Source: Candidatus Kapaibacterium sp.
GTDB lineage: Bacteria > Bacteroidota > Ignavibacteria > Kapaibacteriales > UBA961
NCBI GenBank assembly: GCA_023253875.1
Contig: JALRFC010000030.1
Location: 1 to 11,346, forward strand
Direction of reading: 5' to 3'
Length of the DNA stretch: 11,346 nucleotides
Part shown: piece after piece, positions 1-6,446 of the stretch
How the letters are laid out: the number at the start of each line of letters is the position of its first letter
Numbering within the stretch: position 1 is the first letter of the stretch
The notes under the pieces: generated by a model
What the model saw: only the letters and a program-made list of their open reading frames with translations
Told to the model about the DNA's origin: nothing
Database searches by the model: none
Position numbers and translations under genes: made by a program

Positions 1-423
1 AACTTGATAGAACTGATCTACTTTTTTTTCAATTGAAAGAAGTCCGAGAGAATTAATCGCAATAGAAAAATCATCAATTGGTACATATACCTCAGACTTA
101 TTTGTCACTATGGAATATTTCATTTTTGAAACATATTCCGAACCATCATTCAGGACTAATGTAAGCTTGGTGGATTGTGGAGCAAAAGCAAGAGTACCCT
201 TTTTGAATGTAAGTGTTTGCTTAGCAGGATTATACACAGTACCTGCTAATACATACTTACTCAAATCAGATAATTTGACAAACTTTTGTTGTTGAATTGT
301 CTGATAGGTCAGTGTTTTCGAGGTACCGGAGGGCAAAAAGCACACAATCTCTTGAGAAAAGAGATTGGGTGAAAGCATCATTGAAATACAAAGGAGAATC
401 TCAATGAAAATATGATAGATCAT
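1..423 (-). CDS. Secreted protein, probable N-acetylmuramoyl-L-alanine amidase N-terminal part (partial, cut by left edge)
   Basis: The minus-strand frame is open from an ATG at 423-421 to the window edge, giving 141 codons without a stop. The first 24 residues (MIYHIFIEILLCISMMLSPN, then LFSQ) look like a Sec signal peptide with cleavage near the Gln. The mature part has the rhythm of a copper-amine-oxidase-N-like or stalk domain: 'KFVKLSDLSKYV' near residues 48-59, 'TLTFKKGT' near 70-77, 'LTLVLNDGS' near 87-95 and 'EVYVPIDDFSIAINSLG' near 111-127. In this phylum such a domain commonly precedes a zinc-dependent Amidase_3 catalytic domain that cleaves peptidoglycan in the periplasm. The catalytic part would lie outside the window, so the amidase call is inference. 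The gene starts 38 nt after the gatA stop in the same direction. A TTG three codons upstream is an alternative start. Confidence 0.55.
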   Translation of the reverse strand, partial: MIYHIFIEILLCISMMLSPNLFSQEIVCFLPSGTSKTLTYQTIQQQKFVKLSDLSKYVLAGTVYNPAKQTLTFKKGTLAFAPQSTKLTLVLNDGSEYVSKMKYSIVTNKSEVYVPIDDFSIAINSLGLLSIEKKVDQFYQV

Positions 424-461
424 GATCGACAAATGATGAAGCCTTGTGTTAAGGTGAAATA

Positions 462-1880
462 TTATGTCGATATATACTGCGAAATAGCTTGCGTAATGGA
501 TAATAATCGTTCATCATCCATGAGTGAAGTTTGCAATTGCATTCCTATTGGTAATCCTTGTGCAGAATATCCTGCAGGAAAACTAATTGAAGGAATCCCG
601 GCAATATTGGATGAGACAGTGAAATAATCAGAAAGATACATCTCCAATGGATCTTTCTTTTCACCTCTTTTGAATGGCAAACCGGCCGTTGTTGGTAATA
701 ACATAGCATCAGCTTTCGAAAATATTGATGTATATCCATCAGATATTGCTCGACGAGCTTTTTGTGCTTTGAGATAATATGCTTCATAGTATCCGGAAGA
801 AAGTACATATGTACCCAACATGATTCTTCTTTGTACTTCCTTTCCAAAACCTGAACTTCTTGTTGCTGAAGTCATATCACCTGTTAATGTATTGTCTCTC
901 CATCCATAACGTACACCATCAAATCGTGCTAAATTTGATGAAGCTTCTGCCGTAGCAAGTATATAATAGGTTGGAATCCATGCCTTTGATCCTGGAATTG
1001 AAGCATGAATAAATCGTACACCTGCTGTTTTCAAACTATGAATAGTCTGATCATATATTCGCTTTACCTCTGAATCAAGACCAGATAATTCCTCATCAGG
1101 TAGGATTGCCAGCGTTAACTCAGACAATTCAAGATGGTGATTTTTGAGAATGGAATATGCATTAGTGGCAGGTATATGTGCTGAAGTTGAATCATGATGA
1201 TCATGCCCGGAGATGGCATCAAATACTCTCGACATAGTAAGGATATCACCGGAAAATATACCTATTTGATCCAGCGATGAAGCAAATGCAGTCAAACCAT
1301 ATCGTGAGATTCTTCCATAGCTGGGTTTAAAACCGAATATACCACAAAATGCAGCGGGTTGTCTTACCGAACCGCCAGTATCTGACCCAAGAGATGCATG
1401 ACATAATCTAGCAGCCACTGCTACAGCAGATCCTGATGAAGAGCCACCTGGTACATATCCTGAAAACAAAGGATGATCTGTTGGGCCAAAATATGAAGTC
1501 TCTCCACTAGAACCCATTGCGAATTCATCCATATTCGCCTTACCGAGTATGACAGAGCCATGAGCTTTTAGTCTTTCAATGACAGTTGCATCATACATTG
1601 GTTGAAAGTGCTCAAGCATTTTCGAAGCACATGTCATCGGCATGCCTTTTACAGAGATATTGTCTTTGATGGCAATGGTCATACCATGAAGCAATGATGT
1701 CTCGTGTGTTTTTGCATCTGCCTGTTCAGCCATATGCAAGGCATCTGCATGAACATGCAAAAAAGCATTGAGTGCACGCTTTTTGTCTATTTCATGAAGA
1801 ATATTGTTGGTGATATCTGAATATGTCAATTCACCATTATGTACGGCGACAGCATCGCGTTCATAATTGAGGACATTCAT
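462..1880 (-). CDS. gatA: Glutamyl-tRNA(Gln)/aspartyl-tRNA(Asn) amidotransferase subunit A (amidase signature family)
   Basis: GatA is the glutaminase subunit of the cytoplasmic GatCAB complex. It releases ammonia from glutamine so that GatB can amidate misacylated Glu-tRNA(Gln) and/or Asp-tRNA(Asn). The amidase signature is complete: 'IAIKDN' supplies Lys72, 'PGGSSSGSA' supplies the cis-Ser Ser147, and 'LGSDTGGSVRQPAAFCG' supplies the nucleophile Ser171. The 24-residue spacing of the two serines equals that of the known Lys-Ser-Ser triad. GatA-typical blocks follow ('KPSYGRISRYGLTAFASSLDQIG', a C-terminal 'NIAGIPSISFPAG' and 'GLPIGMQLQ'). The chosen ATG at 1880 gives 472 residues, a normal family length. 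An in-frame ATG at 1952 would overlap the upstream gene and add a 24-residue extension unlike the family. No gatB or gatC is seen here, so the complex appears to be encoded at scattered loci. The gene starts 22 nt after the preceding stop. Confidence 0.96.
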   Translation of the reverse strand: MNVLNYERDAVAVHNGELTYSDITNNILHEIDKKRALNAFLHVHADALHMAEQADAKTHETSLLHGMTIAIKDNISVKGMPMTCASKMLEHFQPMYDATVIERLKAHGSVILGKANMDEFAMGSSGETSYFGPTDHPLFSGYVPGGSSSGSAVAVAARLCHASLGSDTGGSVRQPAAFCGIFGFKPSYGRISRYGLTAFASSLDQIGIFSGDILTMSRVFDAISGHDHHDSTSAHIPATNAYSILKNHHLELSELTLAILPDEELSGLDSEVKRIYDQTIHSLKTAGVRFIHASIPGSKAWIPTYYILATAEASSNLARFDGVRYGWRDNTLTGDMTSATRSSGFGKEVQRRIMLGTYVLSSGYYEAYYLKAQKARRAISDGYTSIFSKADAMLLPTTAGLPFKRGEKKDPLEMYLSDYFTVSSNIAGIPSISFPAGYSAQGLPIGMQLQTSLMDDERLLSITQAISQYIST

Positions 1881-1902
1881 GTATTGAATCTCTGTTTGAT
1901 AT

Positions 1903-2235
1903 TTAGAATTTGAATTGTGATGCTTGTGCAGATACGAATAAAGCAAGACCACCGAAAAATGTCATCATGCCTACCCATTCAAACATATTCGTAAATATCG
2001 AGCTTGCATTTTTTGGGTCATCCAATGGATTTGGAGCATATGTTGCCGCAATGCCAATCACCATTCCAAGCATTGTAAGTATCATGCCGGTCATCCATCG
2101 CTGCGAACCTAATGTATCAGCTCCGGGGGAAATTGTTCCTGCAATAAACATAGCAACAGAGAGTGTGACGATACTGACAATCACCGCACCGATGAATTTC
2201 AAAAAACCTGTCATTGGTGAACTACTTGCACTCAT
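1903..2235 (-). CDS. Small three-helix membrane protein of unknown function
   Basis: The 110-residue product is hydrophobic, with three probable transmembrane helices at about residues 11-34, 47-66 and 84-104. Between helices 2 and 3 is a polar loop ('YAPNPLDDPKNASS'). No catalytic or metal-binding motif is visible and I do not recognise the family. A clear ribosome binding site, AAAGGA at 2247-2242, lies 6 nt before the ATG and supports the start. The gene is 18 nt downstream of the Omp28-type gene and 22 nt upstream of gatA, all on the minus strand, so it is very probably co-transcribed with them. Insertion in the inner membrane is the simplest inference; the function is open. Confidence 0.8.
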   Translation of the reverse strand: MSASSSPMTGFLKFIGAVIVSIVTLSVAMFIAGTISPGADTLGSQRWMTGMILTMLGMVIGIAATYAPNPLDDPKNASSIFTNMFEWVGMMTFFGGLALFVSAQASQFKF

Positions 2236-2241
2236 TGTAAA

Positions 2242-2247
2242 TCCTTT
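2242..2247 (-). promoter_or_regulatory. Ribosome binding site of the small membrane protein
   Basis: AAAGGA on the minus strand lies 6 nt before the ATG at 2235. It is one of the clearest Shine-Dalgarno matches in the window. It shows that this lineage uses at least some canonical ribosome binding sites, and it fixes the start of the 110-residue gene. Confidence 0.6.
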
Positions 2248-2253
2248 AAATTA

Positions 2254-3102
2254 TTATTTGATTTTTGCATCATTAACTTGAATAATCGAACCTTCATTTT
2301 TACTGTGAAGTATTCCGACCACTGAACAATACTTTGGTCTCCATGGTTTACCTGCAAAACTCAAAGTATAGCGTTTTGTTACTTTTGTTCCAGACTTTTG
2401 AGATGAAATTTGTTCACCCCATGTCCCAAATTCTCCAATAGCTGAACGAAGCATATGCATATGCACAAAATTGGAGTCATCTTCGGTGAAACCAAGTGAT
2501 GGTCTTCTATAGTCTTTCTGAGGATAAATGATGGAGTCTTCACTTAAATAGACTGCCAAATGATCATCATCGCCACCATCTGCAAGCCAGCGAACATCAA
2601 CATCAACTGTTAACATTTGTGTATTTGAATCATATTTGGGGGTAAGATCAATAGTGGCCTTTGCTTCTTTTTCTAGTTCCGCTGCAACTTGTGCCGACCA
2701 ACCATCCGGAGCAATGATCTTATTGCCATCACCGGCTCGATTGACCATACCATTTGGTTGACCACCGGTTGCTCCCAGAAATGTAGTAAACAATTCTTCG
2801 CCAACAGATGTTCTGAAATCTTCTGCATATAATTTACCACGTGGTGAAGCAAATGTTGGACCACTATGAATTCCCAACACAATCACTTTACCTTTATATG
2901 CTTTATAAAGATTATTTGCTATTTCTGCGGCTGCCGGACAATTACCACAACGAAATCCTGTGAAGTCTTCAATCAAAACTTTTTGCTCACCCGTAACTAC
3001 GACCACACCACCTGATTGTTTATATGGTGGAGCAATTTCATCACATGATGCCATCAACATGATCATCATCACGCACATCGTCAATGAGAAATATCTATTC
3101 AT
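2254..3102 (-). CDS. Omp28-related lipoprotein with thioredoxin-like CxxC motif
   Basis: The 282-residue protein begins with a lipoprotein signal peptide ending in the lipobox 'LMASC', so Cys20 should be the lipidated N-terminus. The acidic pair after it (Asp21-Glu22) resembles the acidic export signals described for surface lipoproteins of Bacteroidota, although the match is only partial. A thioredoxin-like segment follows: 'VLIEDFTGFRCGNCPAAAE' with Cys52 and Cys55, then a beta-rich C-terminal half with 'FVHMHMLRSAIG', the landmark of Omp28-related proteins. Omp28 of Porphyromonas was described as a surface adhesin, but the intact CGNC here also allows a thiol-redox role. The start has GAGG about 10 nt upstream. 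The gene lies 18 nt after the DUF6029 barrel gene and 18 nt before the small membrane protein, in one probable operon with the TlpA-like gene. Confidence 0.85.
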   Translation of the reverse strand: MNRYFSLTMCVMMIMLMASCDEIAPPYKQSGGVVVVTGEQKVLIEDFTGFRCGNCPAAAEIANNLYKAYKGKVIVLGIHSGPTFASPRGKLYAEDFRTSVGEELFTTFLGATGGQPNGMVNRAGDGNKIIAPDGWSAQVAAELEKEAKATIDLTPKYDSNTQMLTVDVDVRWLADGGDDDHLAVYLSEDSIIYPQKDYRRPSLGFTEDDSNFVHMHMLRSAIGEFGTWGEQISSQKSGTKVTKRYTLSFAGKPWRPKYCSVVGILHSKNEGSIIQVNDAKIK

Positions 3103-3120
3103 GATGAAGTAACCTCAAGT

Positions 3121-4869
3121 TTAAAATGTAGATGAAACAGATAAAGAAAATCCATTCGATGCTGGAACAGGACGACAAACACCACCAACACAAAGTATAC
3201 CGCCACGAACGCGACCATATCCTACAGACAATCGTAGAGCATCTTTTACATAAATGATATTTCCACTCAAATAATTTAATCTTCGATTTGGATCTTCATT
3301 TCCGTAATTGTATTCATTGAATAATGAAATAAACCATTGTGGTGCAATAGTGTATTCTGCCAATGCATATATCCAACTACCATTATTATTATCCAACTTG
3401 GGTGATATGATAAAGCCATTGGCATCCTTTTCGGCATCTTTGTCCTTCCCTTCTGCATCAACCTTCCTATGCTCTACAGACATATGTTGCAATTCAAATC
3501 GAATTGTTTTTGTGGTAGTTAGAGAATAAATAAATTCAGAAGTGATGACATCAGATCGAATTGCTCCTGTACCCGGCAATAACTCAATCAATTCTTTCAG
3601 ATAATACTGTCGCATATATCCGAAATTGGTCTTAAAATCTTTCGACCATTTCTTTTGAATTTCAACATTGATATCATCAAAAAACAAGCGTTTTCCGAAT
3701 GAAAGGAAATTTGTATTGTATAAATTTCCTTCTATAGCATTTGAATCACTGATATTTTTTGCGGAATCAATGGAATGAACACGGGAATAATTGATATTAA
3801 TGGATGTACCATATTTTCCGCCAAGAAAACTTCCTTTTGGGAATGTATATAATACATCTGCCTGAAGTCCTATTTCACCATTTGGTTGTGTTGCATAGGG
3901 ATAGAGTGTCAATAAGCGATATGTATATTGCTTGGTAACTGCAGGAAGATAATTCAAAACAAGGTCAGTCAATTGCGAACGACGACTTGAACGAAAGTCC
4001 ATATTATCGAGTGACTTCAGTGATACATTAATGCCAAGACCAGGAGCTGAATATGATGCATTCACATATAGTGCTCTGCCGGGATTAAATGTATTCACAT
4101 TTGTTGTCTTCGGATCATTTATCTTATATGCATATTCTGCATCAAGAGCAAAACCATCTGCCTGAAATGTCATACGAGTATTATAGGCAAGGACATTCTC
4201 CGGAAGATTCAAGGTCGGATCGGTGTCTTGTTCATATTTGCTGACAATACCTCCACCAAAACGTAATCTCCATCCTTCGGGTAGAAGTGAAACATTATCA
4301 CCAAAGTTTTTCAGAAAATCCTCAACCAATAATTCACCGTCAATTCCTCGTACGATACCAGGTCCAACATTGAAGAAAGAACGCTGTTTACCAAAGATTC
4401 CAGTAATCTGCAAACCTTTAACCATTGTGAGCTTTGCTCTCACTCCATCGAGCGCATTGTCTAGACCAAGACCCCTTTCTTCATAGGTTCGGAGAATCAT
4501 TCCATTACCGAATTGCTCATAAAAATTACCAATAGTGACATCAAGGTCATCATTGGTATATCGAGCATATCTGTAACCAATACCGGCATTTCCTTCTTTG
4601 CCTCCCCAATTCGGTGAGAAACCAAGAATCTCTTTCAAATATGATTCATATCGAATTCCGGCACTGAAATTCCCTTTAGTATAATTGAGATTTAAGAATG
4701 CATTGGAACGAACCTTTTCGGGAACATTCTGTGCACCAATCAGGGAATCAGGCGAATATGACTGCACATCAATTTGAAAATTGCCTCCAATAGTCCCATC
4801 ACCTTGATTTTGGGCCAGAAGAGAAACAGAAATGAAAAAGATGGATGTGAAAAGTACTAGTGATTTCAT
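3121..4869 (-). CDS. DUF6029-type outer-membrane beta-barrel protein
   Basis: The 582-residue protein has a Sec signal peptide (residues 1-19, cleavage near 'SLLA-QNQ') followed by alternating polar/hydrophobic strands throughout. It ends in 'LSVSSTF', and a C-terminal Phe is the usual BAM recognition signal of outer-membrane barrels. The N-terminal part ('GGNFQIDVQSY', 'GNFYEQFGNGMILRTYEER', 'LDGVRAKL') and the end ('RVRGGILCVGGVCRPVPASNG') match my memory of the DUF6029 family in Bacteroidota. Two cysteines, Cys560 and Cys565 in 'CVGGVC', sit just before the last strand and could form a disulfide. Function is unknown; the family may be a channel or a surface scaffold. AAGG lies about 7 nt before the ATG. 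The TlpA-like gene is upstream across a 62-nt gap with a hairpin, and the Omp28-type gene starts 18 nt downstream. Confidence 0.82.
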   Translation of the reverse strand: MKSLVLFTSIFFISVSLLAQNQGDGTIGGNFQIDVQSYSPDSLIGAQNVPEKVRSNAFLNLNYTKGNFSAGIRYESYLKEILGFSPNWGGKEGNAGIGYRYARYTNDDLDVTIGNFYEQFGNGMILRTYEERGLGLDNALDGVRAKLTMVKGLQITGIFGKQRSFFNVGPGIVRGIDGELLVEDFLKNFGDNVSLLPEGWRLRFGGGIVSKYEQDTDPTLNLPENVLAYNTRMTFQADGFALDAEYAYKINDPKTTNVNTFNPGRALYVNASYSAPGLGINVSLKSLDNMDFRSSRRSQLTDLVLNYLPAVTKQYTYRLLTLYPYATQPNGEIGLQADVLYTFPKGSFLGGKYGTSININYSRVHSIDSAKNISDSNAIEGNLYNTNFLSFGKRLFFDDINVEIQKKWSKDFKTNFGYMRQYYLKELIELLPGTGAIRSDVITSEFIYSLTTTKTIRFELQHMSVEHRKVDAEGKDKDAEKDANGFIISPKLDNNNGSWIYALAEYTIAPQWFISLFNEYNYGNEDPNRRLNYLSGNIIYVKDALRLSVGYGRVRGGILCVGGVCRPVPASNGFSLSVSSTF

Positions 4870-4893
4870 AAGACCTTGTGAGGATAAATCGGA

Positions 4894-4919
4894 AAGCCCA
4901 TCACAAATGCGATGGGCTT
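4894..4919 (-). terminator. Hairpin between the TlpA-like gene and the barrel gene (weak terminator or attenuator)
   Basis: A perfect 9-bp inverted repeat, AAGCCCATC / GATGGGCTT, has an 8-nt loop and begins 12 nt after the TlpA-like stop codon. On the minus strand it is followed by TCCGATTTATCC, so the uridine tract is poor. It may stop part of the transcripts or protect the 3' end of the tlpA message. The next gene starts 24 nt beyond it, which suggests partial rather than full termination. Confidence 0.55.
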
Positions 4920-4931
4920 GCTATTATGCGA

Positions 4932-5465
4932 TTAATGTCCGGTTACTTCTTGTCCGGCTGCGACTTGCTTCAATACTTCATATAATTTTTCTTCATCACC
5001 GGGAGCATATGAATTATGTTGCCAAACCACTTTTCCATTTCCGTCAATCAAAAATGAATGAGGTACATTATTGACATTCATTGCTCTTTTTAGATCACCG
5101 TTTTCATCAAGATAGACTTCATATTCCCAACGTTTACCATTGACAAATGGTGCTACCTTGGCAGAATTACGTACATCATCAACAGAAACCGCTACTATTT
5201 TGACACCGGTTGTTTCCTTCCATTCATCATAAAGTGAACTAAGATTACTCAATTCTTGAATGCATGGCTTGCACCACGTTGCCCAAAAATTCAAAAGGAT
5301 GGGTTTCCCATCATTTGTAATCGTACCAGAATTAACTTTTTCACCTTTGATATTCTTGATCGAAGCCGATGGAATTACTTGTTTTGCATTGTCTTGAGCA
5401 TGCATTTCAGATAAACAACAAAGCGAAAGAATCATGAGTGATAGAGACAAGAACATGGTTCTCAT
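4932..5465 (-). CDS. TlpA-like thiol-disulfide oxidoreductase (secreted thioredoxin-fold protein)
   Basis: The 177-residue protein has a Sec signal peptide (residues 1-24, 'MHAQ' at the cleavage site) and a single thioredoxin-like domain. The active site 'FWATWCKPCIQEL' supplies Cys65 and Cys68, and the cis-proline loop is 'NNVPHSFLID' with Pro135. 'VAVSVDD' and 'VYLDENGDLKRAMNV' are typical of the TlpA/ResA subgroup, which reduces disulfides in exported proteins such as apocytochromes. The partner here is not known. Without a lipobox or membrane anchor the mature protein should be soluble in the periplasm. GGAG (5474-5471) 5 nt before the ATG supports the start. It is the first gene of the leftward cluster and is divergent from the T9SS cargo gene at 5614. 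The other visible thiol candidates are the downstream barrel with its cysteine pair and the CGNC lipoprotein. Confidence 0.93.
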   Translation of the reverse strand: MRTMFLSLSLMILSLCCLSEMHAQDNAKQVIPSASIKNIKGEKVNSGTITNDGKPILLNFWATWCKPCIQELSNLSSLYDEWKETTGVKIVAVSVDDVRNSAKVAPFVNGKRWEYEVYLDENGDLKRAMNVNNVPHSFLIDGNGKVVWQHNSYAPGDEEKLYEVLKQVAAGQEVTGH

Positions 5466-5540
5466 AGATGCTCCGAAGATGATTGGTGAGTATGTACTTT
5501 TGCATTTACATTGAAATACGTCAAATGCCGATTACAAAAT

Positions 5541-5569
5541 AAAAAAAACTTGCTGTTAAGCCAAGTTTT
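5541..5569 (-). terminator. Intrinsic-terminator-like hairpin with T-run on the minus strand, in the divergent intergenic region
   Basis: AAAACTTG (5545-5552) and CAAGTTTT (5562-5569) form a perfect 8-bp inverted repeat. An alternative pairing extends the stem by GCT/AGC with one bulged C. Read on the minus strand, the stem runs straight into eight T residues and then ATTTTG, the form of a Rho-independent terminator. It lies about 75 nt upstream of the TlpA-like start and about 45 nt upstream of the plus-strand gene. It could end a leftward (antisense) transcript or act as a leader attenuator of the TlpA-like gene. On the plus strand the T-run is only part of the stem. Confidence 0.5.
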
Positions 5570-5613
5570 CGGTAGTTTTTCCCCATAATGTGTCACAATT
5601 TCACATAGCCATC

Positions 5614-6321
5614 ATGAAAAACAATAGATACTCTATCGCCCTCTTTTTTCTTCTTTTCTTGGCTACTCATTCATTTTCATTTGGTCAAAGTTTGGAGTTT
5701 ACTAAATCACCAAATGGACCTGTGAATTTCGATTTAGATGTAGAAGTTGCTAAAATCAACCTACATGTCAAGAATATAAGCACCTCTCCTGTAAAAGTTT
5801 GGGTAACTATGGATACCACCAAAATATCCCCTGCGCATAGAGCATATTTTTGTTGGGAACAATGTTACTCTTTCGGTGTGGTTGATGCCAGAGATATTGC
5901 AGGAGGTAAGCCAATCACATTGAAACCCGGACAAGATACGAGTGCATTTACCGCTTATGTAGATCATTATGCTGTCTTCAATGAACCCAAAGAAGGGATT
6001 TCCATTTTAGACTTTGCATTTTTCAATGAAGAAGATCCTTCAGACAGAATCTCCATTTCATTAACATTTAATGTTGGCAATGTAAGCTCAGTACATGATC
6101 AACTTGCTTCAGAAGTATCTCCAATCTTTTGGAATTCAACTACAAATACACTCGTAACTCCAAATCTCACTGAATCAGACATATACTTGACCGACATAAA
6201 TGGTTCACAATCAAAGTATGATCAAGCACAAGCGAGTACTTTGACAACTGGTATTTATGGTTATCAAATCCACGAAAAAAATGGCAAGATTCAAAGAGGA
6301 GTTCTTACTGTCATTCGTTGA
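5614..6321 (+). CDS. Secreted protein with T9SS type A-like C-terminal sorting domain
   Basis: The chosen ATG gives 235 residues. A signal peptide follows directly (MKNNRYSIALFFLLFLATHS, then FSFGQ), so the in-frame GTG at 5590 is less likely. The N-terminal domain (about residues 26-155) is beta-rich. It has 'HVKNISTSPVKVWV', a 'YFCWEQCYSF' motif (Cys80 and Cys84), 'ITLKPGQDTSAFTAYVD' and 'GISILDFAFFNEEDPSDRISISL'. This matches a secreted Ig-like domain I recall from T9SS cargo in this lineage, with an FCxxxCY motif that probably makes a disulfide. After a linker, residues about 178-235 ('SDIYLTDINGSQ', 'TTGIYGYQIHEKNGKIQRGVLTVIR') follow the pattern of a type A sorting domain, which directs export across the outer membrane and anchoring. 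The molecular function is unknown. The gene is divergent from the TlpA-like gene. Confidence 0.8.
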   Translation: MKNNRYSIALFFLLFLATHSFSFGQSLEFTKSPNGPVNFDLDVEVAKINLHVKNISTSPVKVWVTMDTTKISPAHRAYFCWEQCYSFGVVDARDIAGGKPITLKPGQDTSAFTAYVDHYAVFNEPKEGISILDFAFFNEEDPSDRISISLTFNVGNVSSVHDQLASEVSPIFWNSTTNTLVTPNLTESDIYLTDINGSQSKYDQAQASTLTTGIYGYQIHEKNGKIQRGVLTVIR

Positions 6322-6343
6322 TTGGTTAATTTTCGCCAATGAA

Positions 6344-6361
6344 TTGTAGAATATTCTACAA
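6344..6361. repeat. 18-bp perfect palindrome (operator or terminator candidate)
   Basis: TTGTAGAATATTCTACAA equals its own reverse complement and lies 22 nt after the stop of the T9SS cargo gene. As RNA it can fold into a 7-bp stem with an AUAU loop followed by CUUUUC, a weak terminator for the upstream gene. As DNA it has the symmetry of a dimeric repressor site. It is 85 nt upstream of the response-regulator start. I cannot assign a binding protein. Confidence 0.45.
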
Positions 6362-6381
6362 CTTTTCATATATTCGCAAAG

Positions 6382-6417
6382 CATCAATGCAGCACTAAAG
6401 TCTCACTTTAGTTGATG
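6382..6417 (+). promoter_or_regulatory. Compound hairpin upstream of the sigma-54 regulator
   Basis: ACTAAAG (6394-6400) pairs perfectly with CTTTAGT (6406-6412) around a TCTCA loop. The outer CATCA (6382-6386) pairs with TGATG (6413-6417), leaving a one-sided bulge at 6387-6393. It is followed by TCTTTTATCATCTTTA and then the GTG start 29 nt later. It could be a 5' leader structure controlling the regulator or a terminator for upstream transcription. No riboswitch family is recognised. Confidence 0.4.
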
Positions 6418-6446
6418 TCTTTTATCATCTTTACTGGCGTAATATC

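Noticed and set aside
110..295. Plus-strand open frame of 61 codons
   Set aside because: It is antisense to the partial secreted protein, which has a signal peptide and domain rhythm. It has no independent support.
545..847. Minus-strand open frame of 100 codons
   Set aside because: It lies wholly inside gatA in another frame; gatA is well supported by its motifs.
1881..1952. In-frame upstream ATG for gatA at 1952
   Set aside because: It would overlap the preceding gene by 50 nt and add residues unlike GatA N-termini. The ATG at 1880 fits family length.
1910..2281. Plus-strand open frame of 123 codons
   Set aside because: It is antisense to the 110-residue membrane protein, which has a good ribosome binding site and clear transmembrane segments. 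Its hydrophobicity mirrors that gene.
5590..5613. Upstream GTG start of the 235-residue T9SS cargo
   Set aside because: The ATG at 5614 starts directly with a Lys-containing signal peptide. The eight extra residues do not resemble a signal N-region.
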